A model generated the notes under the pieces. It was given only the letters and a program-made list of their open reading frames with translations. It did not search any database and had not been told where the DNA came from. A stretch of DNA of 64,000 bases, taken from Tillandsia leiboldiana. Taxonomy: Eukaryota; Streptophyta; Magnoliopsida; Poales; Bromeliaceae. Each line of letters opens with the position of its first letter. Within the stretch, counting starts at the first letter, position 1. The stretch is taken from the NCBI GenBank assembly GCA_029204045.2, contig CM055077.1, forward strand, positions 2,563,393 through 2,627,392, written 5' to 3'. A program made the position numbers and the translations under genes. Shown here one piece after another: positions 12,216 through 22,212 of the stretch.

Positions 12216-12337
12216 CAAAACGGGTCGTTTTTTTCCTTTTCGCTTCCGTACGGTTTTACCGCGACAGGCGACCGCTTCAGAGGCGAACGGCGCCCACCAC
12301 GGCACGCGATCGGCTTCTCTTTCCCCCAAACTCAACC

Positions 12338-12483
12338 CGAACCCTAACCCTAACCCTAGCTCTAGCACTAAATCCTCTTCTTCTTCGATCGCGAAGCTTT
12401 GGTAGGGGATCATTGGGAATTCGAAGAGAGATCTAGCTCACAATCTCCTTTTCGTCAACCCACTCTCTAAGATTTCGATTCAG
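12338..12483 (+). promoter_or_regulatory. PTB 5' leader exon with telo-box repeats
   Basis: CCCTAACCCTAACCCTAG-type telo motif at 12338-12358, followed by leader sequence that ends at a good donor (GATTCAG|GTATTC, 12483/12484). The next acceptor is just ahead of the ATG at 13626, so the first intron would lie in the 5' UTR (about 1.1 kb). Confidence 0.5.
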
Positions 12484-13625
12484 GTATTCCCTGTCCTCTT
12501 ATCTATCGCTACAAATTCCCCCAATTCCTCCAGTGTTTGCGTAGATTCCTCGTAATTAGATCGCTTTTGGGAGGATTTGAGTTATCAGAATCGCATATTA
12601 TCTTATCCTGGGGAGAAGTTAAAACTATTTCATCAAAATTGCATCCTTTTCATGTAAATGTTATTGCTGATAAAGTTATGTCGAAAATCTAGGCTATACT
12701 TCTTGTAGAAATTGGGAATGATTGGGTGCTTATTGAGTTTAAAAGGTTGTTTATTCGTGCGCATCACCATTAGTTGCAGAATTAATAAACAAGGATTAGA
12801 TATTCACTTGTTGTTCTGGAAAATTTTAAACATTTGCAAGCAAGTAAGAGTTTAGGCAGAGGAAGGATTTTTTGTTGTTGTTGTTGTTGTTGGGACTGTA
12901 TTAGTGAAGGTGATCTAAGCTTTGATTATTGTTGGTTTAGATCGTCCTAGGTACTATATCTTTGTTGATAGTGCTTGTCGTACACCTCTTGATATTCTGC
13001 TGACTATTTAGGCCGAATTTGACAGATTCATGTAGTGGAGAACTCCCTTTCCTGTTCTCAAATCTACCATGAAAACTTGATCAAAAGTTCAACAAACAAC
13101 TAGATATTGAATAAAATCATGTTTTAGGTCGAACGATTGTTTAGATTCCTAAAGAAGAAACAAAGCCAATGAGACCACTGCATATAGATATCTCTTATGA
13201 GCTAATAGTCATGTTCCTTCCAGTATCTAATTCACACTTGGGGTATCGATTACCATTTTCACTGTAGGTTCTCAGCTTGATTTTGACAAACTTGCGCTCC
13301 TTGCTATGCTGATTGTTTGTAAACCTTACAGTTAAACAAGGAACTTGGATGATAATCATGACATTAGTTATTCGTCGCATTGCGCTATGTATTAATTTAC
13401 ATTAACTTACGAATTTTTAAAATATAAATGTAACAGTTGCAGTCATCTTAGTATTTTAGGTTCATATGGACTCATATTTTATATTGGAAAGATTTTGGCA
13501 TATTAATTATAATTGCCTTAATTGCAGTAACTTAGATGCTTTTAGTTTCTATTATCTAAGTTTTTCCAGACACTCTATCTTTCATTATGTCTAGATAGCA
13601 AAAGCGTTAGCTCTCTGGAGTCGTG

Positions 13626-16600
13626 ATGGCTTCTGTCACTGGTCAGCCCCAGTTCCGCTACACGCAACCTCCGTCAAAAGTAGTCCATCTGAGGAATTTA
13701 CCATGGGAGTGTATAGAGGAGGAACTGATGGAGTTAGGAAAGCCATTTGGCAAGGTTGTTAATACAAAGTGCAATGTGGGAGCAAACCGAAACCAGGCTT
13801 TTATTGAGTTTGTGAGTATGATGGAATTATCACTTTCTCCTCTTCCTTATTTGTTCAGGCTGAGTGACTCTTTCTATTTATTCCTTGTAGGCAGAGTTAA
13901 ATCAAGCAATTGCTATGATCTCGTATTTTGCCTCATCAGCAGAACCGGCACAGGTGCGAGGGAAAACCGTATACCTTCAATATTCCAACAGGCAAGAGAT
14001 TGTAAATAGCAAGACTACAGCTGATGCCCCAGGCAATGTATTGCTAGTAACATTGGAGGGTGTGGAGGCCGGCGATGTCAGCATTGATGTTTTGCACCTG
14101 GTAAGAAAATTAAAATGTATTTCTAACTCTATATAGAAAAGTGAAGTACTGTTTTAAATGATTCATTTTCAGTTACAGGAAACTTATAATGTGATGCAAT
14201 TCTCTTAGTAATTTGTAATTATTCTTTGACATGATTTAAATGGACAGCAGGCCTATGTCATGGAATCATCTTCGATGGCAGCCTACTGCATCGGGAACTC
14301 ATGTGTGTTTCTTTTCTCTCCCTCCCTTCTTGCTGCGCCTCGACCCTTTTCCTCTCCTTCCTTTAACTTTCTGTAGTATAGGGCATTTAGCTTTCTTCTC
14401 TCCCTTCTCTCCTCACCATTTGTTCTAAAATCCTTTTTTTTCCTTTTTGGGGCTTTTTTTTTTTTTACTATAGACATAAAGTGCTGTAGGTCATGTCATG
14501 GAGTTGAAACCTGATTTTGCTTCTACTTTTAAATTAGTTTCTTCAACCTCAAAACCAGTGTTAAATAATAGATTTAGCTTATCCACGTTTCTTCATAAAA
14601 TTTGCATCGCCTCATATGCGAACTTTTTTTTTAATATTTAATATTTAATTTCTGTTCTCAAGACACTTAATTTGAATGTAATATAGCAACACACACCCAT
14701 AGATTCATATATTTATTTCTCTCTCTCTGAATATAGATGAGCACTTAGCTGAGGGTAGATTTACCTAACTCAGGTTTTGATTCACCTAATCGTGGTAATG
14801 CTTCCAATTTCTTATTGACCCAATACTCTAGCTCATCAACTAAATGTTGATTTGGGCTTTGAAATGAATGGGTTTATTGCACTGTTGTTTCCACTAATTT
14901 ATCAGCAAGGCATTAACCTTTAACTTAGCTTTTGTGGTAAGCATATGACAACTGCAGTCTCCGAGTGCAGAAAGGGTGAAGAGCGGAGGAAACAGATATA
15001 GCTCTCTAGTTTAAGATTAGACATAAGAAACACGAATAGATTGCAAATAGGATAGTATCTTAAAATGTAAAACAACTGTATCTATAGCTAACAGCATGTG
15101 AAGATGAGATGAAATGAAAGAGATGTACTTACATTTTTTATTAAGTAAATCTATATCGGTGCATCTTAAGAAGTCATTTACAAGAAGATCTGTATTTACA
15201 TCAAAACTTGTGACAATTACTTGATCTCTCTCATGGAATTGAATCTTGGCTTGAGATTTTGAAGATTTTTATCAAAGTTATTGTAGCTTGAATGCTATGT
15301 TTTAGCAGAAATTTCTGAGTAGAGGCATAGCAATGATAATTGATATGATTGATTAGTACTTCTATATGTTGCAATTAACTGTTAAATATTTATGTGGTAT
15401 GATATGTTGCAGAAGCTTATTGGTATGATTGCAGCCCGAGATTATGTACCAAATCTTGTCACGAAGACTCACTTTGGGCCTGACATTTATTATAGAGATC
15501 TCCTACATTTTATTCTCTTTCTTCATCATATTTATTGAAGTAGTGTACTTTTTTTTTTCTCGCTAATATTGGTTAACTTCAAGTTCTGCATCATTTGTTA
15601 TATCTGATAGTTTTGAAATAAACAACTTCAATTACATTCGTGAGTCCCTTCGACAATCTGAATTTTGTTCGTTCAGGTTTTTTCCGCTTTTGGTTTTGTT
15701 CATAAAATTGCTACCTTCGAGAAGACAGCCGGATTCCAGGTCTTATTCATTTCTCATTCTATTGTAAGTGTTTGGGAGTTAAATTATTGTCTTTTATGAT
15801 GTATTTATGTTTCTTGTATGTAGGCGCTTATTCAGTTTTCTGATTCTGAAACTGCATCATCTGCGAAAGATGCGCTGGATGGAAGGAGTATTCCTAGGTA
15901 GACTGGGCTACATTATGCATCTCTATATTTGAATCAGTAACAGAAATTAATTGTTTGCTTGCTGTTCAAATGCAGATACTTGCTACAAGAACATGTCGGG
16001 CCTTGTACCCTGAAGATACACTATTCTGGTCATACCGATTTGAGTGTCAAATTTCAGAGCCACAGGAGTAGGTATGTAATTGAACTTATTTTTGTTCTGT
16101 ATTTCCATTCTTTTACTACATTTCTCGCTTAACATACCAAAGCTTCCTTTCTCGTGTACAAACTCTGTGAGACTTGACTATTGATTGTTACTTGTATACT
16201 TACAAGTTTGTGGTTACTGACACTGTTAGGGATTACACTAACCCGTATCTTCCAGTTGCTCCATCGGCTATGGATGGAAGTGGACAGGTAATTCACTGGA
16301 AGAGTTTATTTTATTTCTTTTTATTTGTAATAATGCTCTCATTCTTATATCCTGTCACTGCGTGATTATCATCGATAGATTATTTTTGGTCAGGATGGTC
16401 AGAAGCAAGAAGCCGAGAGTAATGTTCTTCTTGCAACAATTGAAAACATGCATTATGCTGTGACCATAGACGTTCTTCACATGGTATTTCAAGTTTCAAT
16501 CAACTCTATCTGTTTGTAGACATAACATTGTCGTTGACATCTAAACAACACTTATTTTTATTTTCTTCTCTTTGACAGGTCTTTTCTGCATTTGGAACTG

Positions 16601-17784
16601 TTCAAAAAATTGCTATTTTCGAGAAGAACTCTGGATTTCAGGCCCTAATTCAGTACGCAGGTAAAACTTTAGCATGCACCACCACAAAGACAGTATCTTT
16701 CTATGGATACACAAACTAGGAATATTATTTCAGATACTTCACATTCTTTGCATTGTGGTGCTGTAAATGCCTGATTCTTATGTCTCAGTAACAGGAATTC
16801 TGCTCTTCTTCTTTCAGACATTCAAACTGCTGTTGTTGCCAAGGAAGCCCTCGAAGGACACTGCATCTATGATGGAGGATTTTGCAAGCTTCATATTGCA
16901 TATTCACGCCATACTGATCTTAACGTGAAGGTATTCTAAATTTGTCGAGTTATTCTAATATCCAGCCTGTCAAGCTCTTTATTCGGAAAATTTATTGAAA
17001 CACGGTTCAGCGTAACATACCAAAGTGATTAATATTAGTTATCATATCTAGTATAGAGTAGCAATTTTGGTGTCGTTTATACAAATACTAAATAGCTCGA
17101 AAGCTTTTTATATGATTCTTTTTAATTGCTCATTACATCGGCAATGACTAGTTCTGAATCTGCTCGAAAACTAATTGAACTCTTTTTCGATGAAGCTTAC
17201 TCTAGATGTGCTCAACATGTAGACTGATCTCTCTTCACAATCTATTTCAGATTAACAATGATCGAGGCAGAGACTACACTGGAGGAAACGTTGCAACGCC
17301 AAGCACCCAACCTTCAATCCTCGGTCCTCAACCGATTCTGATGCCTCAAGCACCTCCGCCTGCCCCAGTATACAACAGCATCTCTTATCCACCTGCCGCC
17401 GGTGGGGTAATGCCACCTCTTCCTGCAGCTAACTTCGGTGCACCAGGAAGTTCGCCTCATACAATCCCGATGCCTCACGCCTCCGCCCCAATGTACAGCG
17501 GCGTGCCTTATCCACAGGCGGCCGCGGGGGTGATGCCTCATGGAGCTGCACCTAATTTCGGGGTACCCGGGAACTTAATGGCGCCTTCAAATGCCGAGCA
17601 GAATCAACTGTACGCCCAGCATGGCGTCGTGCCTCCGCCGGGTATGGCGGCTCCGCAGATGATGCAGTTGCCCGGCAACGGCGGGGGAGAGATTCCTCCC
17701 GGCGTGAGTCCGCAGATGATGCAGTTCCACGGCCACGGGAGCCAACAGATCCCCTTTCAACACTCGCGTCCTTTCGGCCGCTGA
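13626..17784 (+). CDS. PTB: Polypyrimidine tract-binding protein, PTB1/2 type (apparent frameshift)
   Basis: RNA-binding splicing regulator. Ten coding exons: 13626-13811, 13891-14100, 15677-15741, 15824-15897, 15976-16071, 16230-16287, 16394-16483, 16579-16660, 16818-16930, 17251-17784. Start MASVTGQPQFRYTQPPSKVV matches plant PTB1/PTB2. RRM1 begins VVHLRNLPWEC; RRM2 spans NVLLVTLEGVE through SAFGFVHKIATFE to ALIQFSDSETAS; RRM3 spans NVLLATIENMHYAVTIDVLH to CKLHIAYSRHTDLNVK. A Pro/Met/Gly-rich tail ends QHSRPFGR. About 501 residues would result in the family frame. However exon 3 is 65 bp where 63 is needed: the sequence has GAGAGAAG where the RRM2 codons call for GAGAAG, shifting the frame to a stop at 16011 in exon 5. 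All other phases agree. This may be a sequence error, an allele, or a disabled copy. Confidence 0.88.
14251..14302 (+). other. Candidate alternative (poison) exon in PTB intron 2
   Basis: In the 1.58 kb second intron a 52-bp segment lies between an acceptor-like GGACAGCAG and a donor-like GTGTGT, followed by a long C/T-rich run (14306-14460). Its length is not a multiple of three, so inclusion would shift the frame. Plant PTB genes are known to autoregulate by alternative splicing coupled to decay. The exon itself is inferred. Confidence 0.35.
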
Positions 17785-18094
17785 GTTTTAGTTTCTTCGG
17801 TGCTGTAACTGCTATAATCTCTTTTCTTTCGTTTCGGCCAGTTTGTCTGGATTTATTTTTATCTAGGTATGCATTTTTCTTCGTTGTACTGCTGTTGTTT
17901 CTTGAATGACTTTTTTGTGTATTAGTTGGCATTCCTGTTGCTCAATATTGAGCCAATATTAATCAACATTCAAGTTGGCTGAGAAATTTGCCTGCAGTCT
18001 GTGCACCATGTCAGCAGTGCCGTCCTGTCAATTGCACTGTTTTAAAGTGAAAAAATCTGCATCTTCTTCAAGCTTCTTTGTGCATCGTACATTT

Positions 18095-18478
18095 CAAATA
18101 GGGTGTACTGATAGTATTGCTTTTTAAAAAAAAATAAATATTTTTTGTACATCTATTTAGGGTGTACATCCTACATCCAATTCATTATAGAATGAGATAA
18201 ATTTTAGGGAAATGATACTTGTACACCCAAAACGGGATGTATATCACACACCCCACTCATCCAATGGGTGGGGTGTGATGATGGGTCAATCGATGTGACC
18301 CCTAAAAGATATCGCCACCATTAAAATGGTGGAGGTGTATGATATACACCCCTTCGGGGTGTACATGTAGCATTGCTCTAAATTTTATTCGTTGTTTTGA
18401 AATGACGAGTGGATGAGTGTCTATTCTAGAATGAATATATTATAAGATGTACACCCAAATAAAATGTACAATAGTATT
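18095..18478. mobile_element. MITE with a second MITE nested inside
   Basis: The outer element has GTACTGATAGTATTGCTTTT at the left and an inverted ACAATAGTATTGCTTTAAAA at the right, with AATGAGATAAATTTTA and TTTTATTCGTTGTTTTGAAA inside. It is interrupted at 18207-18378 by the GGTGTACA MITE. Relatives of the outer family lie at 26232 and 34206. Confidence 0.65.
18207..18378. mobile_element. Stowaway-type MITE (GGTGTACA family), copy 2
   Basis: Left end GGGAAATGATACTTGTACAC, right end GGGGTGTACATGTAGCATTGC, flanked by TA on both sides (18205-18206 and 18379-18380), the Stowaway-type duplication. It sits inside the MITE at 18095-18478. Confidence 0.85.
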
Positions 18479-18897
18479 GCTTTAAAAAATATATAAATGT
18501 TGAAGTGTCTAGAACCCCCTCACCTATAGGCGGTTTTGTAGTAGATCCTCAAAGCAGAGAGATCTCAATCAACAAATAAAATTTTCAAAAAAGTAAAACT
18601 TAGGGGATCGGTATCGCCATAAATTTTCACCTCAGTGGTAATTTGGCGGTCCACAGTTGACGTGGTGGACGAGGTCCACGTAACAATATCTGCACAGCCA
18701 AACAAAATCCACACGTGTCAAACTTTAAGTGGCCTTATCCAAACCACCACCACCACCCACCACCACCCTCTCCCCCCCTCCACCCAAACGTTTTCCCTCC
18801 ATTACCCAAACAAACTCCTCAAATTTCCCCTCTCTCTCTCTCTCTCTCTCTCCCCGACCCCAACGGTCGAATTTGAGCTCCTCTCTCTCTCTTTCTC

Positions 18898-21699
18898 ATG
18901 GAGAGAACTATCTCTCTCTCCCATCTCCTTCCCCCATCATCTCCTTCTCCCTTCTCCTCCACCACCTCCACCTCCACCTCCGCCGTGCAAAATAGAATAA
19001 AACTAAGAACTACCCACATACCCTCCCCTTCTCCTCCTCCTCCTCCTCCTCCTCCTCTTCTCCCCCTCCTCACCTCATCACCATCATCTTTGGACTCAAC
19101 CAAACAATTCCATGCCCACATCGTCAGAACAGTGCATGAATCAGATTCTTCGGCTACCGCGGATGAGTTGTTCCGAATGTATTTGCAATTCCACGATCAC
19201 CGCTCCGCCGCCGCGGTTTTCCTCGCCGCTTTGCTGCGTGGAGCTCTGTCGTGGAGTTATCTGATCGGTTTTTTTGGCGGCGGGAGCAGCGATCCATGCG
19301 AGTTGTTGGGCATCTTCCGGGAGTTGCGACGATTACATGTAGAGTTTAGTGTAGGTGTTCTTGTTGCCGCTCTACGGATCTGTGCAGAGTGTTGTGATCT
19401 GTTGTTGGGTTTTCAAATCCATGGGTTACTTATTAAACAGGGCTTGGATAACGAAACCTATCTCAAGTGCTCTATGATGGACATTTACGCGGATTGTTGG
19501 AGTTTAGAATCTGTAGATATGCTGTTTGAAGAAATCCCTGTGAAAGATCCGATTTTGTGGAATAAATTGGTTATGTTGAATGTGGAGAAGGGAATGTGGT
19601 TGAGAGCGCTCGAACTATTTCGCAAGATGCGGCATTTAGGTGTGGAGGCCGATGAGGTCGCCATAGCCAAAGTACTTCATGCTTGCGGGAAGCTCGAGGT
19701 TCTAAGAGAGGGGAAAGCAATTCACGGGTTTATCGTAAAATCCGGGCTTCTATCAGCTTTATTGGTGAGTAATTCTTTAATCAGCATGTACTCTAAGAAT
19801 GCCGCGATAAAGCTAGCAAGGAGTGTTTTTGAGTCCATCGAAGGACAGAGTTTGGTTTCGTGGAACTCCATGATCTCTTGTTGCTCTCTTAATGGTTTTC
19901 TTGACGATGCTTGGGAGTTGTTTGATAGTATGGTTGCGTCGGGAATCAAACCTGATTTGGTCACTTGGAATTCTCTGTTGTCCGGTTATTCCCGCTATGG
20001 ATACTATCATGAAGTCTTCGAGCTTCTCCGAATGATTCTAAAGGAAGGTTTACGGCTGAATTCGAGTTCCATCACTAGTGTTCTCAGGACAGTTACCAAC
20101 TCGGGTTTGATCGAACATGGAAAGGAAATTCATGGCTATGTAGCGAGACATGGATATGGGTCCAATATCTATGTGGGGACATCGCTAGTTGATATGTACA
20201 TCAAATGTCGCAATCTAAGTAATGCTCGAAGAGTCTTTGACACTGTGAAGAATAGGAATGCTCTAACTTGGAATTCGTTGATTTCAGGGTATGCGCACGA
20301 AGGGCTATATGATGAAGCTTTGGACCTCCTAAAACAAATGGAGATGGAAGGTTTTCAGCCTGATTTAACTACATGGAACGGTTTGATCTCGGGTTATTCG
20401 ATGAAGAGGATGAGCACACAAGCGATGCTATTGATTCGCCAAATTAAAGTAAACGGTCTAGAGCCGAATGTGGTCTCGTGGACTGCTCTTATATCTGGAT
20501 GTTGCCACAACGGGGACTACGAGGACTCTTTGTTTTTCTTTACCCAAATGCAAAAAGAAAGAGTTGACCCCAACTCGGTTACCGTTGCAAGCCTTCTCCG
20601 AGCCTGCTCAGGCCTTGCACTGCTAAAGAAAGGGAGGGAATTGCACTGCTTTGCGATGCGGAAGGGATTTGATGCTGATATATTTGTTGTTACTGCTCTA
20701 ATTGATATGTACTCTAAGTCGGGAAGCTTAAAGAATGCATACCGAGTTTTTCTTACGTTTGCCAACAAAAACTTGGCTTCATGGAATGCTATGATGATGG
20801 GTTTTGCCGCCCACGGACGAGGTAAAGAAGCTATCTTGCTATTTGAAGAGATGTGTAGGTTAGGAGTCATGCCCGACGGAATAACATTCACGGCATTGCT
20901 ATCTGGATGTAGACATTCGGGCTTAATCAACGAAGGATGGAAATATTTTGATGAGATGAAGAATAGTTACAAAGTTACCCCAACTCTCGAGCACTATACT
21001 TGCATGGTTGATCTACTAGCCAGAAGTGGATATTTAGATGAAGCAATGGACTTCATACAAGGCATGCCTTTTGAACCAGATGCCAGTGCATGGGGTGCAA
21101 TTCTTGGGGGGTGTAGGATTCATAAAAACATAGAACTTGCTGAAATAGCTGTTAAGAACTTGTTCAGATTGGAGCCCTACAATTCCGCAAACTATTTGCT
21201 GATGATGAGTTTATATGCTTACGTAAACAGATGGGAAGATGCTGAGAATATTAAGATTGCAATGAATGCGAGGGGAGTGAGGAGTAGAGCTGGGTGGAGT
21301 TGGATTCAGATTGATCAAACTATTCATGTCTTTGAAGTCGACAGGGAGAAGCCCCACCCAGAGATTGGGGAGATTTACTATGAATTGTTCAGGTTGATAT
21401 CTGAATTTAGGAAATTGGGTTATGTGCCTGATACTAGTTGCATTTTTCATAATGTTGGGCAAGAAGAGAAGGAGAAAATGTTAATGAGTCACACAGAGAA
21501 GCTGGCAATCACTTACGGGCTGATCAATACCGATAAGAGCGCAGCGATTAGGGTGATAAAAAACACTAGAGTGTGCAATGACTGCCATAATGCTGCGAAG
21601 TTTGTGTCGAGAATATGCGGTCGTGAAATTTTTCTCAGAGACGCAGCCCGGTTTCACCATTTTGTGGATGGGAAATGCTCTTGTAATGACTACTGGTGA
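18898..21699 (+). CDS. DYW-type pentatricopeptide repeat protein
   Basis: Intronless 933-residue PPR protein, expected to edit or process specific organelle transcripts. The N-terminal 40 or so residues (MERTISLSHLLPPSSPSPFS) are Ser/Thr/Pro-rich, as in organelle-targeting peptides. The PLS repeats run from about residue 90 to 720, with typical units (LVSWNSMISCCSLNGFLDDA, LTWNSLISGYAHEGLYDEAL, VVSWTALISGCCHNGDYEDS). The E region (WGAILGGCRIHKNIELAEIA) and a DYW deaminase-like domain follow, with the HxE signature SHTEK at 864-868, CNDCH starting at 893, and the exact terminus CNDYW. Overall arrangement resembles Arabidopsis At4g01030, but orthology is only suggested. The leader has a long (CT)n run (18834-18852). 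Confidence 0.95.
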   Translation: MERTISLSHLLPPSSPSPFSSTTSTSTSAVQNRIKLRTTHIPSPSPPPPPPPPLLPLLTSSPSSLDSTKQFHAHIVRTVHESDSSATADELFRMYLQFHDHRSAAAVFLAALLRGALSWSYLIGFFGGGSSDPCELLGIFRELRRLHVEFSVGVLVAALRICAECCDLLLGFQIHGLLIKQGLDNETYLKCSMMDIYADCWSLESVDMLFEEIPVKDPILWNKLVMLNVEKGMWLRALELFRKMRHLGVEADEVAIAKVLHACGKLEVLREGKAIHGFIVKSGLLSALLVSNSLISMYSKNAAIKLARSVFESIEGQSLVSWNSMISCCSLNGFLDDAWELFDSMVASGIKPDLVTWNSLLSGYSRYGYYHEVFELLRMILKEGLRLNSSSITSVLRTVTNSGLIEHGKEIHGYVARHGYGSNIYVGTSLVDMYIKCRNLSNARRVFDTVKNRNALTWNSLISGYAHEGLYDEALDLLKQMEMEGFQPDLTTWNGLISGYSMKRMSTQAMLLIRQIKVNGLEPNVVSWTALISGCCHNGDYEDSLFFFTQMQKERVDPNSVTVASLLRACSGLALLKKGRELHCFAMRKGFDADIFVVTALIDMYSKSGSLKNAYRVFLTFANKNLASWNAMMMGFAAHGRGKEAILLFEEMCRLGVMPDGITFTALLSGCRHSGLINEGWKYFDEMKNSYKVTPTLEHYTCMVDLLARSGYLDEAMDFIQGMPFEPDASAWGAILGGCRIHKNIELAEIAVKNLFRLEPYNSANYLLMMSLYAYVNRWEDAENIKIAMNARGVRSRAGWSWIQIDQTIHVFEVDREKPHPEIGEIYYELFRLISEFRKLGYVPDTSCIFHNVGQEEKEKMLMSHTEKLAITYGLINTDKSAAIRVIKNTRVCNDCHNAAKFVSRICGREIFLRDAARFHHFVDGKCSCNDYW

Positions 21700-22212
21700 G
21701 AAGAGAAAATGAGGTTTTTCTGAGCAGGTGAGGGAGATGGTTTGATCTCAGGCTCAGTAACTCTAAAGATGTGAAACTTTCCTAGTGGGGCTCTCAATGT
21801 AGAAAATTGAAGATTGAATCTTGAATAGCTGTGATTGTTACTGCAGGCCATGTGGATAAAGAGACTGGAATTAAGTGTGAATCTGATAAATTTATTCACT
21901 GGGTCCAGCTTACTGAGGCACCCTGTATCTTCTAGTGACAAGAGCATTGAATGGTTATTATGGTTTTGATGCCATTGTTTATATTATGGAATTGTAGATA
22001 TTTCTTATTGCGAAACGAATAAAGATTTCTTTGTAATCAATCTACCAAAACCATAAAGTCTATTCTTGAGAGCTTTTTATATTCTTATTTCTCAGAACAA
22101 GGGATAGCACAGACAGAACCAAAAAAGCCCTAAAACTCCACACTTTCATTACAGGTCTGGATAGAAGGAAGAAAAAGAAAGAATTTCAAACACAATTTAA
22201 CATATGAAAACA
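21700..22212. other. Convergent 3' flanks of PPR and polygalacturonase genes
   Basis: The PPR gene (plus) and the GH28 gene (minus) converge here; the sequence is the likely 3' UTRs of both. AATAAAG at 22018 on the plus strand may be a polyadenylation signal for the PPR gene. No other feature seen. Confidence 0.45.
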
